A stretch of 58,981 bases of DNA from Treponema sp. Its GTDB lineage: Bacteria > Spirochaetota > Spirochaetia > Treponematales > Breznakiellaceae. A program made the translations under genes and the position numbers. How positions within the stretch are numbered: position 1 is the stretch's first letter; every line of letters starts with the position of its first letter. Below are positions 15,554 to 24,053 of the stretch, in pieces. The stretch is taken from contig WQXU01000017.1 of the NCBI GenBank assembly GCA_009781635.1, positions 1 through 58,981 on the forward strand. Reading direction: 5' to 3'. Under the pieces are notes generated by a model. It had not been told where the DNA came from. It searched no databases and saw only the letters and a list, made by a program, of their open reading frames with translations.

Positions 15554-18500
15554 TTATGATATGATTATCATTTTATTCAGTATTTGTAAAGCCTTATTGT
15601 ATTCTGTCATCAATATTTCGCCGGATATTTGCTCCATTACCTGTTTTGTGCCGGAATCCAGCGGTTTTCGGCTAATTTCTTCTACAACACTTTCAATTTT
15701 AAGCGCATCTTTGGATTTTAACGCTTCGGCAAGATCCAAAAACAACGAAAGGTATTTGCCGAATGCAGCAGAACTGAAATCGTTTTCATTCGCGCCGGCG
15801 AAGGATTCCAGGGTATTATCAATATCGATCTTTAATTCTGATAATTGCTCTGTAAAAGCCGGCAGATTTTCATTTATATAATTTATGTCTTCTTTATTAC
15901 AGGCGGCTTCAAGCGCGGCGGCCTCTGCAGAATTTTCTTTGGCTCCCAGGGTTGCAAGAGCGCTTTTTAGAGCATGAACATTTGATTTTAATACCTGCAA
16001 AGATGATTTATCAGGCTTATCAGGCTGTGTTTTTAAAAACTGCAATTTTTCAATTAAATCCCTGCTAAACACAGACAGCACTTTAAAATAATATTCCAAT
16101 GTGCCGCCGGTATTTTTAATGCCCTGTATAACATCAACGCCGGGAATAACAGGGATTTGTTCATCGCCAGCGGTTTTTTCGCTTTTTGTTAGCTGCTCTT
16201 TTTCCGTACTTGAAAGCCATCTTTCCATAATTTCATCAAGTTTGGAAATATCAATAGGTTTTGCAAGAAAATCATCCAAACCTTTTTCCAGGAACATTTC
16301 ACGCATGCCTACAACGGCATTTGCAGTTAACATTATTACCGGAAGCCGTTTTGCCTGCAAACCGTTCTTAACCTGCTCTTTTTCCCAGGCGCGAATACGC
16401 ACAGTTGTTTCAATGCCGTCCATTAAAGGCATCAGGTGATCCATAAAAACAAGATCATATTTATTTTGTTTTACAAGCTCAATTGCCCTTTCGCCGCTTT
16501 GGCAGGTATCAATCTTTGCCTTATACGGCCGCAGTAAACCTTCGGCAACTTTCAGGTTTGTCGGGATATCATCCACTACAAGTATTCTTGCATGCAGATG
16601 AGCAGTTTCTTTTTTATAGATAGTGTTATCTGTAATTTCGCCGGTGTTTATATCCTGCGGTATTATTACAGTAAAAGTACTGCCTGCCCCGTATTCGCTT
16701 TCAACTTTAATTTCTCCGTCCATTGAATGACAAAGGCGTTTTGTTATTGCAAGCCCCAGGCCCGTTCCTTCTATACTTTGATTCTTGTCTACATCAACTC
16801 TTGCAAATTCATCAAAAAGTATTGCTTGATCCTCCTGCTTAATACCTATGCCGGTATCGCTTACGGCTATTTTTAACCAAACTCTTTTTATATTGATTTT
16901 TTCCGCTGTAATAGACAGGCCGATACATCCCTTTTCTGTATATTTTAAAGCGTTGGAAAGAAGATTCAACAGTATCTGCCGCAGCCTTGTTTTATCGCCG
17001 ATCAGTTTATTCGGAACATCATCTTTAATATCAATATTAAACTGAACGGATTTCTCCATTAATTTATTCCGGATAATATTACCTGTATCGCTTACAAGGG
17101 ATGAAAGCTCATATTCTACAGACATAATTTCCAGATTTCCCGATTCTATTTTTGAAAAATCAAGAATGTTGTTTATAATAGAAACTAAATTACTGCCTGC
17201 TTTTTTTATATCCTGAACTAAACTGCGCGTTTCATTCGAGAGTTCTTCGCGTAACAGCAGCTCTGTCATTCCCGTAACAGTGTTAATCGGCGTACGTATT
17301 TCGTGGCTCATTTTTGCAAGAAACGATGTCTTGGCTCTGCTTTCTTCATCAGCGCGTAATCTGGCCTGCGCTTCTTTTTCTATATTGTTTATAAGTTTTT
17401 TAATGCCTTCCTGGGTTTGATCCAGCATTCCCATCATCTCTCCGATTTCATCCTGTGTGCTGACAGTTATGACGCTTGTTAAATCTCCGTCTTTTATTTT
17501 TTGAAGAATTGAATAAACATTTTTAATGGGAGAACTGATTCTTCTTGATACAAAATAAATAATTAAAAGAGTTGCAAGGCTTATAACAAGCGCGCTTGCA
17601 AGAATCAGGAGGATGACTGTGTTTCTTGTCTGCATGGCATGATCCCCGTCCCTGATTGTAACAACATACCATGGGTCGGAATTACCATCCAGTTCTACAG
17701 GAAGATAATTTAAATAAAGAAGTTTGCCGTCTTCCTTGAATTTTGTCCAGCCTCTGTTCCCCCTCATCATGCTTTGAATAGGCGTCTTGTACGCATCAGA
17801 AATTTGAAAAGGAACCTCTTCTGTATCATAGCCGGCAGAATCCTTTATGGGGTTTCCTTCTGCGTCTCTTAAGAGAACAGTTTTTGTGAAAGTAGAATAA
17901 TTATAGAGCTCATCCACAAATCTTTGATCAGGATGCGCCACAACTACGCCAAGGCGGTCTATGATAAATGAATATAAATATTCATCGCTGTTTTTTAATA
18001 TTAAATCATGAATCGATGAAAGTTTGATGTCAGCCGCCATGATGCCGATCATCTCATCCGGATTGTCAGGACTCCACATGGGAAAATAAATCGAAGTACA
18101 TGCCATATCGGTTCCAACCGATATATATGTTTCTGTGATATAAGGTTTTTTCGTCTGTGCCATGTGAATGAACCACCAGCGGTCTCCGCGGTTCGCAAGC
18201 CCGCCCCATGAACGGCCTGTCTGCATTCCGTCCATGCCCTGAGCGTAAAGCAGTTCAAAAAAGTCGTTTCTTTCCGCCGTTTCTATGAAAATGCGGGTTT
18301 GTTTTTCCGTGTCCATTGAAAGAACATCCGTGTTGTATGAAAGCTCTTCCACAAGTTTATACGCAAGATGCAGAAACGAGTATAACGACAATGATACATA
18401 TTCACCTTTTTGGTTATTCTCTTCCGCCACCTGAGTTTCATAGCTCTTTGAATAAACAAAAGTAAAACTTGTCATTACAGAAGCGATAATAAGCACATTA

Positions 18501-20380
18501 ATTAATATAAATGAAAAAAACAGCTGACCGAACAATGTTTGCTTTCTAAAACCGTGTCTTTTATTTATTCTGTGCACTTTAGGCTGATTTATTTTCTTCC
18601 GCGTATCGTTAGCTGAAACTGCCGGACTGGCGCCTGCTTTCACCGGAGGTTTTACCGCTTTTGTCTGCTTTACAGCAGCTGCCTGCTCTATGACTAATGC
18701 ATCAGTCTCGGCAAGCTGGGGAATAATAACTGTAAATACGCTTCCCTTGCCGTATTCGCTTTCTACACTGATGTCTCCGTCCATCGCAAGGCACAGACGC
18801 TTTGTAATTGCAAGGCCAAGCCCGGTCCCTTCGATTCCAACATTTTTTCTTATATCTACCTGGACATAATCACCAAATAGTTTTGCCTGATCCTCCGGTT
18901 TTATTCCAACTCCGGTATCTTTTACCGTTATCTTCAGCCAGATCTTACCGTCTTCTTTTTTAATTTGCGTAACGGAAAAATTTATGTATCCGCGCTCTGT
19001 GTACTTTACTGCATTGGAAAGAAGATTGATAATTATCTGCCTGACTCTGATCTCATCGCCTATAAGGCTGTCCGGAATATTTTCGTCAATGTTTGAAACC
19101 AGTTCTATTTGCTTTTCACCGATTCTCATCCGGATTATATTAATTACTTCGTCAATGACGGAAGAAAATTTGTAATTAACAGGAATTATTTCAAGCCTGC
19201 CTGCTTCTATCTTAGAGAAATCCAGAATGTCATTAATAATGGAAATAAGATTATTTCCGGCCTGTTTTATATCTTGCGCGTAACTTCTGGCTTCGCCGGA
19301 TAAATCGCTTCGCAGTAATATTTCCGCCATGCCGGTAATGGCATTCATTGGAGTGCGTATCTCATGGCTCATGCTTGCAAGAAAGGATGTTTTATATTTG
19401 TTGTCTTCATCCGCCTGTATCTTTGCGGCCGATATGCGCAATAGCATATAACAAAGCAAAATGGAAAGAATTAGTCCCAGAAATATCAGTATCCCGGCAG
19501 AAATATATAAATCCATATAGAACTGGTGATACGGCGTTACAATTCCGATATACCAGCCGTTAAATATCCGGGTAAAGAAAACAATAAACGGGCTGCCGCT
19601 TTTATCCTCTATCCTGCGCGCAATTACATCTCCATCCCTGTGTAAAATCCTGACAATCTCTTCATATGAGCTGCCAAGACTTTGAAGCTGTAAACCTATG
19701 TTCTCATTTTCCGGGTGAGCTATAAGCGTCATATTCTGATTTACAAGAATTCCGTATCCGTCTAAAGCTGTCGTAAGGGAACCCACATATTCAATAAGCC
19801 AGCTTATTTCCACATCAATTGCCAGAATACCAATTAACTGTCCGTCCAATGTAAAAATATTTTTTACAGCAGAAACAATTGTGTCGCCTGTACGCCAGTC
19901 TCTGTAGGGTGTAGTATAACCAATTGCATTTCCGCTTCTTATAGCAGTCTGATACCACGGACGTGTTTGAGGAATGTAATCGTCGCCGGGATTAAGCCCC
20001 ATGCTGTCATAAAAATCTCCGTCAATGTATCCGTATACTCCATAATAACTAAACAATCCATGCTCACGCTGACGCATCCAGTTTGTAGTTGTTGTAAGGT
20101 AATCGAGTATTTCCTGTTTTGATGCATTTTGATTTATCATGCCCTGAACAAAATGATGAGTATTCATCAGGATTGTTTCTGAATCCGAGAGCCCGGCTCT
20201 GACATTTGCCTCTGCAACAGAGATCATTTCTTCCGCTCTGTCCAAGAGACGATCGCGGAGAATGTACCCAACAGAAAAATAAGCTGTTATTACCATCAAG
20301 GCAAAGGCGAGAAATACAAAGATTACTTCGCGTAAATTATGTCTTAATAATCTTCCGGGCAGGCTCTGTAATAGTTTCAT
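15554..20380 (-). CDS. Tandem double sensor histidine kinase with receiver and Hpt (1608 aa)
   Basis: Two complete membrane sensor kinases are joined in one chain. Unit 1 has a membrane helix at 18-40, a Cache-like extracytoplasmic sensor to about 288, a second helix at 291-314, HisKA with His339 (MSHEIRTP), and HATPase to about 555 (GTGLGLAIT). A Lys/Pro/Ala linker leads into unit 2: a helix at 620-643, a second Cache-like sensor to about 910, a helix at 921-943, HAMP at 945-1000, HisKA with His1026, and HATPase to about 1242. One receiver (Asp1314 in VFMDHLMP) and one Hpt (His1469 in VHALKSA) follow. It begins three bases after the BMP lipoprotein gene. I see no frameshift that would split it. 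Confidence 0.93.
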   Translation of the reverse strand: MKLLQSLPGRLLRHNLREVIFVFLAFALMVITAYFSVGYILRDRLLDRAEEMISVAEANVRAGLSDSETILMNTHHFVQGMINQNASKQEILDYLTTTTNWMRQREHGLFSYYGVYGYIDGDFYDSMGLNPGDDYIPQTRPWYQTAIRSGNAIGYTTPYRDWRTGDTIVSAVKNIFTLDGQLIGILAIDVEISWLIEYVGSLTTALDGYGILVNQNMTLIAHPENENIGLQLQSLGSSYEEIVRILHRDGDVIARRIEDKSGSPFIVFFTRIFNGWYIGIVTPYHQFYMDLYISAGILIFLGLILSILLCYMLLRISAAKIQADEDNKYKTSFLASMSHEIRTPMNAITGMAEILLRSDLSGEARSYAQDIKQAGNNLISIINDILDFSKIEAGRLEIIPVNYKFSSVIDEVINIIRMRIGEKQIELVSNIDENIPDSLIGDEIRVRQIIINLLSNAVKYTERGYINFSVTQIKKEDGKIWLKITVKDTGVGIKPEDQAKLFGDYVQVDIRKNVGIEGTGLGLAITKRLCLAMDGDISVESEYGKGSVFTVIIPQLAETDALVIEQAAAVKQTKAVKPPVKAGASPAVSANDTRKKINQPKVHRINKRHGFRKQTLFGQLFFSFILINVLIIASVMTSFTFVYSKSYETQVAEENNQKGEYVSLSLYSFLHLAYKLVEELSYNTDVLSMDTEKQTRIFIETAERNDFFELLYAQGMDGMQTGRSWGGLANRGDRWWFIHMAQTKKPYITETYISVGTDMACTSIYFPMWSPDNPDEMIGIMAADIKLSSIHDLILKNSDEYLYSFIIDRLGVVVAHPDQRFVDELYNYSTFTKTVLLRDAEGNPIKDSAGYDTEEVPFQISDAYKTPIQSMMRGNRGWTKFKEDGKLLYLNYLPVELDGNSDPWYVVTIRDGDHAMQTRNTVILLILASALVISLATLLIIYFVSRRISSPIKNVYSILQKIKDGDLTSVITVSTQDEIGEMMGMLDQTQEGIKKLINNIEKEAQARLRADEESRAKTSFLAKMSHEIRTPINTVTGMTELLLREELSNETRSLVQDIKKAGSNLVSIINNILDFSKIESGNLEIMSVEYELSSLVSDTGNIIRNKLMEKSVQFNIDIKDDVPNKLIGDKTRLRQILLNLLSNALKYTEKGCIGLSITAEKINIKRVWLKIAVSDTGIGIKQEDQAILFDEFARVDVDKNQSIEGTGLGLAITKRLCHSMDGEIKVESEYGAGSTFTVIIPQDINTGEITDNTIYKKETAHLHARILVVDDIPTNLKVAEGLLRPYKAKIDTCQSGERAIELVKQNKYDLVFMDHLMPLMDGIETTVRIRAWEKEQVKNGLQAKRLPVIMLTANAVVGMREMFLEKGLDDFLAKPIDISKLDEIMERWLSSTEKEQLTKSEKTAGDEQIPVIPGVDVIQGIKNTGGTLEYYFKVLSVFSRDLIEKLQFLKTQPDKPDKSSLQVLKSNVHALKSALATLGAKENSAEAAALEAACNKEDINYINENLPAFTEQLSELKIDIDNTLESFAGANENDFSSAAFGKYLSLFLDLAEALKSKDALKIESVVEEISRKPLDSGTKQVMEQISGEILMTEYNKALQILNKMIIIS

Positions 20381-20383
20381 TGT

Positions 20384-21508
20384 CTATCTGATTACCGTAA
20401 TATTTCTGTAATACCAATTTATATTGTTTCGTATTTCATCATCGGAAAAAATCCCGCCTTCTCTGCCAATAGCCCTGCCGTCATTTGTTTGCAAAATTCC
20501 GTTGAATACATTAAAGCTGCCCGATTCAATACGCTGTCTTTCCTCTTCGAGTATTCTTGATACATCCGGTTCCAGATTGATATTTTTACTTAACGGAGCA
20601 AGATCAATAATGCCGTCTTTTATAGATCCGAACCACGGCTGGGGTGTAAATGTGCCGTCGATTATGCTTTGTACAAAAGGCGTATAGTATGCGCCCCAAT
20701 GCCAAAGCACGGAAGTAAGAACTGCATCGGGAGCATCGGCGCTCATATCGGTGTTGTAACCAATGCTCCATACGCCCGCTCTCTGCGCTTCTATCTGGGG
20801 TGCGGCGGAATCGCAATGCTGGGCAATTACATCACAGCCTGCGGCAATCAGCGCGCGGGCTGCCATCGCTTCACCCATTGGATCAAACCAGCTGTGCGTA
20901 ACCCTGACAATGATTTCCGCCTGCGGATTTACCTTTTCAACTCCCATGGCAAATGCATTAAGACCGCCTGTCACTTCGCTGTTACTTGTTCCCCAGGCAG
21001 CTACAAAACCAATTTTATTTGTTTCTGTTTTAGCTCCCGCAACAATGCCGGAAAGATAACGCGCCTGATATACCCTGCCAAAATAGTTTGTAAAATTGGC
21101 ATCGTTGTATTTATTGCCGGAAGCATGAGCGAAAACAACCGATGGATAGGCTTGTGCAAGTTTCTCGCAAGCGTCCATGTATCCCCAGCTGGTTGCCATA
21201 ATGATATTTGCGCCCTGATCAATAAGCTCCATTATCCGGCCTTCGGTAAACATAGGCTCCTGCCCGTCAACATTAACTCTATATAAAATCTGACTGTCTT
21301 TAAGCCCCAGATTATGCTTCATTTTCTCTATGCCCATTTGATGCGCATATGAATAACCGGAAGTTTCGGAAAAGGGATCTGTTATATGAATTACCCCAAT
21401 TTTGACTTTTTCCCTTTCCAGCGGCGTTCCCGGTACCCAGGGCTTTTCATTACATGATAAAAGTATAAGATTTACAATAATAACAAGGAGAATCAGACTA
21501 TTTTTCAT
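20384..21508 (-). CDS. BMP-family substrate-binding lipoprotein
   Basis: This 374-residue lipoprotein (lipobox LLSCN, Cys19) is of the Bmp/PnrA/Med family of periplasmic binding proteins, whose known ligands are purine nucleosides. Typical segments are KIGVIHITDPFSETSGYSYAHQMG near the N-terminus, ANIIMATSWGYMD, VVFAHASG, KIGFVAAWG and DVIAQHCDS. No ABC permease or ATPase genes are adjacent. Instead it sits three bases upstream of the double hybrid kinase, so it more likely presents a ligand to that sensor than feeds a transporter. TATAAT ends eight bases before the ATG and no ribosome-binding site is present, implying a very short leader. Confidence 0.9.
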   Translation of the reverse strand: MKNSLILLVIIVNLILLSCNEKPWVPGTPLEREKVKIGVIHITDPFSETSGYSYAHQMGIEKMKHNLGLKDSQILYRVNVDGQEPMFTEGRIMELIDQGANIIMATSWGYMDACEKLAQAYPSVVFAHASGNKYNDANFTNYFGRVYQARYLSGIVAGAKTETNKIGFVAAWGTSNSEVTGGLNAFAMGVEKVNPQAEIIVRVTHSWFDPMGEAMAARALIAAGCDVIAQHCDSAAPQIEAQRAGVWSIGYNTDMSADAPDAVLTSVLWHWGAYYTPFVQSIIDGTFTPQPWFGSIKDGIIDLAPLSKNINLEPDVSRILEEERQRIESGSFNVFNGILQTNDGRAIGREGGIFSDDEIRNNINWYYRNITVIR

Positions 21509-21516
21509 TCATTTAA

Positions 21517-21545
21517 ATTATAATATCCGAATTGTAATAAGTCCA
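21517..21545 (-). promoter_or_regulatory. Promoter of the BMP-kinase-regulator operon
   Basis: On the minus strand TGGACT (21545-21540), a 17-base spacer and a perfect TATAAT (21522-21517) lie just eight bases before the ATG at 21508. The expected transcript starts within about two bases of the start codon. Confidence 0.55.
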
Positions 21546-21554
21546 TAGAAAATT

Positions 21555-22658
21555 CTACTTTTCCAGCAAATACAGGTATTCTTTATTATGTATTTTGCGG
21601 TTATTTAGATTTCTGCTTCCTTTAAAAACATTATATTTTATTTCCAGTACTTCAAGCCTGCCGATTTTTTCCAGCATGTTTTTCATTTGCTCTGTTGAAA
21701 TAAAACCGTCAGAGTTAAAAGAGATAATTATATATTTTGATTTAATATTTTCTGCAAGGTGCGTTAATGCCTTTAACGCATGTTTTTCCCTGTTATAAAC
21801 AGAGCGGTTCCAGTTTTCCGGAATACCGGATACCCTGCTGGCCTTTTCCGGATACTTGTATTCCAGTATCAGATTTAACATAAAATAGTTTGAGCCGTAG
21901 GGATGCTGATTATACGGAGGATCCAGATATGCAATATCTACTTCGGGCAGCTCCGAAATAATATCATTTGAATTATTATTTAAAATGACGGTCTCACAAT
22001 TAAAATTACTGAAAACGGGAAACGGTAAAATAATATCACCTTTAATCCTTGTAATTGCATCCTGATTATTGCCGCCGAATTGTCCTGCGCCTGTTTCTTT
22101 ATTTTTGTAAAAACCCTTGAATACACCCGATGTATTTGAATGTACCGATGCTTCCGATAACAGAGGCGCAAGAAAATATTTCCGCTCGTTTTCCGGCAGT
22201 TTTTCTATTAACTGCCTTGCAGTATCAATATACATTGCATTACGCGCTGTATAAAAAACCCGCTCATCCTGTTTTATATTATTATCATCGCTGGGGGCGT
22301 ATAGTCCGGAAATAATACCGCTTTTTAAGCCCTGACTTAATTTTCCGGTAAGTTCCTCATAATACCCGCGCAATAAAGACATATTTATTTCACTTTCGTT
22401 TGACAGATAACATTGATTTATTACACTGGAATATTTTTCCAGATCATTAGTGATAAGCAGTTCGGAATACTGTTTAAAGTATCTTGCAACAACGCCGGAG
22501 CCGCTGAATACATCAAACATTTTTAACTTGTTTTTATTTAATTTTTTTTGCACCCTTCTGACGCCGTCACCGATAAAATCCAGCAATGCGCGTTTATTGC
22601 CTATGCAGGTGATAAGCTGTTTTGTCAGATATTCATCTTTTTCGCAGCTGTTATCCAT
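21555..22658 (-). CDS. D12-class DNA adenine-N6 methyltransferase
   Basis: This 367-residue protein has the SAM-binding motif DVFSGSG (49-55) and catalytic motif DPPYN (246-250), in the order and spacing of Dam/D12-class N6-adenine methyltransferases. The N-terminal segment YLTKQLITCIGNKRALLDFI matches the family's first SAM contact. No restriction endonuclease, specificity or vsr gene is adjacent. The ATG lies within the end of the upstream MFS gene (eight-base overlap), so the two are translationally coupled, an odd pairing. The recognition site is unknown. It could be an orphan regulator of gene expression or the remnant of a restriction-modification pair. Confidence 0.88.
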   Translation of the reverse strand: MDNSCEKDEYLTKQLITCIGNKRALLDFIGDGVRRVQKKLNKNKLKMFDVFSGSGVVARYFKQYSELLITNDLEKYSSVINQCYLSNESEINMSLLRGYYEELTGKLSQGLKSGIISGLYAPSDDNNIKQDERVFYTARNAMYIDTARQLIEKLPENERKYFLAPLLSEASVHSNTSGVFKGFYKNKETGAGQFGGNNQDAITRIKGDIILPFPVFSNFNCETVILNNNSNDIISELPEVDIAYLDPPYNQHPYGSNYFMLNLILEYKYPEKASRVSGIPENWNRSVYNREKHALKALTHLAENIKSKYIIISFNSDGFISTEQMKNMLEKIGRLEVLEIKYNVFKGSRNLNNRKIHNKEYLYLLEK

Positions 22659-23805
22659 TACTTACTTTCCTGTTTAAGGTTTCAGTTAATATTAATTTCA
22701 GGATTAATAAACATCCTAAAAATACAGGGAAGATATTAAAACTGATATATGAAGCAAGCAGTCCGAAAATCGGCGGCATTATTGTTATTCCGATGTAAGC
22801 GCTTCCTACCTGTAATCCCATTATTGCCTGCGAATATTCCCTGCCAAAGTTTTGAGGCGTCTCATGTATCAGGCTTGGATATATTGGAGCGCATCCAAGG
22901 CCTATCATAAAGAGCCCGGGTAAAAGAGTATTATTTTCAAACGGCAGTATCAAAACAATTATTCCGCAGCCAATAATAATCTGTCCCAGCCTTACCATTT
23001 GCCTGTTGCCGAGTTTCATGGTTAAAAATCCCGAGATAAAACGCCCTGCGGTTATCCCGATGTAGTATAACGCTATCCACCGGGCGGCAATTTCAGGGGA
23101 GATTCCCTTTTCTGTTACAAGATAACTTGCTCCCCATAACCCGGTTGTCATTTCGATGCTGCAATAACAAAAAAATACCGCAAGAACTTCTTTAACTCCA
23201 ATAACAGAAAATAATTTATTAAGTTTGACGGTATTATTTTTTTCAGTGTTTTCTGCGCTTGTATTCTTTTTCCATAAGGGCAGCGAGATAAATAAAACAA
23301 AGACAAGGCACAGCTGTATTAAACCTATTGCTCCGTAACCGGAGTTCCATGAATTTTTATGCAGCAGATATAATGACATTATTACAGGACCTGCGGAAGC
23401 TCCTATGCCCCAAAAACAATGAAGCCAGCTCATGTGTCTTGCCTTGTAGTGCAGCGCCACATAGTTATTTAATGCAGCGTCAACAGAGCCGGCTCCCAGG
23501 CCCAGGGGAATTGAGTACAGGCACAAGACGATGAATGAACCGGAAATAGAAAAACCAAAGAGAGCGGCGGCTGTCAAAAGAACGCTTACCGCTGTAACGA
23601 TTCCGGTTCCAAAACGCTTAATTATTCTTTCGCTGGATATGCTGGAAATAACAGAGCCGCCTGTGATAATTATGGAAATTATTCCTGCATAATGCAGCGG
23701 AACATTCAGCGTTGTATACATCGAAGGCCATGCCGAACCAAGCAGCGAATCCGGCAGCCCCAGGCTGATAAATGACAGGTAGATTATTACTAAAAGTAAA
23801 AACAT
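22651..23805 (-). CDS. Major facilitator superfamily transporter (FucP-like clade)
   Basis: This is a 384-residue, 12-helix MFS permease with no signal peptide. The first-half loop ERIIKRFGTG matches the MFS motif A position. The LHCFWGIGASAGP segment in helix 5 is typical of the FucP-like sugar:proton symporter branch. The substrate is unknown, though a sugar would fit the fibre-degrading gene content. It overlaps the DNA methyltransferase gene by eight bases and precedes it in the operon. The promoter is at 23818-23845 with two 18-base direct repeats directly upstream of the -35. No Shine-Dalgarno sequence is visible. Confidence 0.87.
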   Translation of the reverse strand: MFLLLVIIYLSFISLGLPDSLLGSAWPSMYTTLNVPLHYAGIISIIITGGSVISSISSERIIKRFGTGIVTAVSVLLTAAALFGFSISGSFIVLCLYSIPLGLGAGSVDAALNNYVALHYKARHMSWLHCFWGIGASAGPVIMSLYLLHKNSWNSGYGAIGLIQLCLVFVLFISLPLWKKNTSAENTEKNNTVKLNKLFSVIGVKEVLAVFFCYCSIEMTTGLWGASYLVTEKGISPEIAARWIALYYIGITAGRFISGFLTMKLGNRQMVRLGQIIIGCGIIVLILPFENNTLLPGLFMIGLGCAPIYPSLIHETPQNFGREYSQAIMGLQVGSAYIGITIMPPIFGLLASYISFNIFPVFLGCLLILKLILTETLNRKVSNG

Positions 23806-23817
23806 AAATTTAGTTAG

Positions 23818-23845
23818 ATTATATGTTATTTGCGAATTTTAACAA
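23818..23845 (-). promoter_or_regulatory. Promoter of the MFS-methyltransferase operon
   Basis: On the minus strand TTGTTA (23845-23840), 16 bases, then TATAAT (23823-23818) lie 12 bases before the MFS ATG, leaving an mRNA leader of about five bases. The -35 directly abuts the tandem repeat at 23846-23881. Confidence 0.55.
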
Positions 23846-23881
23846 GTTCAATGTTATCCCGCTGTTCAATGTTATCCCGCT
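23846..23881. repeat. Two tandem 18-base direct repeats upstream of the MFS promoter
   Basis: GTTCAATGTTATCCCGCT occurs twice without gap or mismatch. Read on the minus strand the unit is AGCGGGATAACATTGAAC and ends exactly where the -35 hexamer of the MFS promoter begins. Two direct repeats of about 1.7 helical turns in this position are typical of activator sites. Confidence 0.75.
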
Positions 23882-23914
23882 TTATTAAATTATTTAAAAC
23901 TTAACAATCTTTTT

Positions 23915-24039
23915 TGGGTGAGAGTGCGCAAAGCCACATCGGCGACTTCGGTGTGAGGTTGTAGCCAGCCACGCCAGAGCGTGCGTTAATTGCAGCCACA
24001 GCCGCCCGGAGCCGGTGTGGCTTTGCGCACTCTCGCCCA
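23915..24039. repeat. Large GC-rich inverted-repeat element
   Basis: The 29-base arm at 23915-23943 matches the reverse complement of 24011-24039 at 27 positions; the differences can form wobble or minor mismatches. The 67-base interior is also GC-rich, unlike the AT-rich flanks. Neither end has a U-tract in the right orientation, so it is not a normal terminator. It lies between two minus-strand genes, 15 bases past the stop of the RecA-like gene. It could be a REP/MITE-like element or a structured RNA. Confidence 0.7.
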
Positions 24040-24053
24040 GAGATCAATGTGAA

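Noticed and set aside
20669-21286. 205-codon plus-strand frame opposite the BMP gene
   Set aside because: It is a shadow of a well-recognised lipoprotein gene, with a Cys/His-rich composition typical of antisense frames.
20384-21508. AI-2 receptor role for the BMP lipoprotein because luxS is in the window
   Set aside because: It belongs to the nucleoside-binding BMP family, not LuxP/LsrB, and luxS is over 16 kb away in another unit.
23915-24039. The large inverted repeat as an intrinsic terminator
   Set aside because: No U-tract follows on either strand; on the minus strand the sequence after the hairpin is A-rich.
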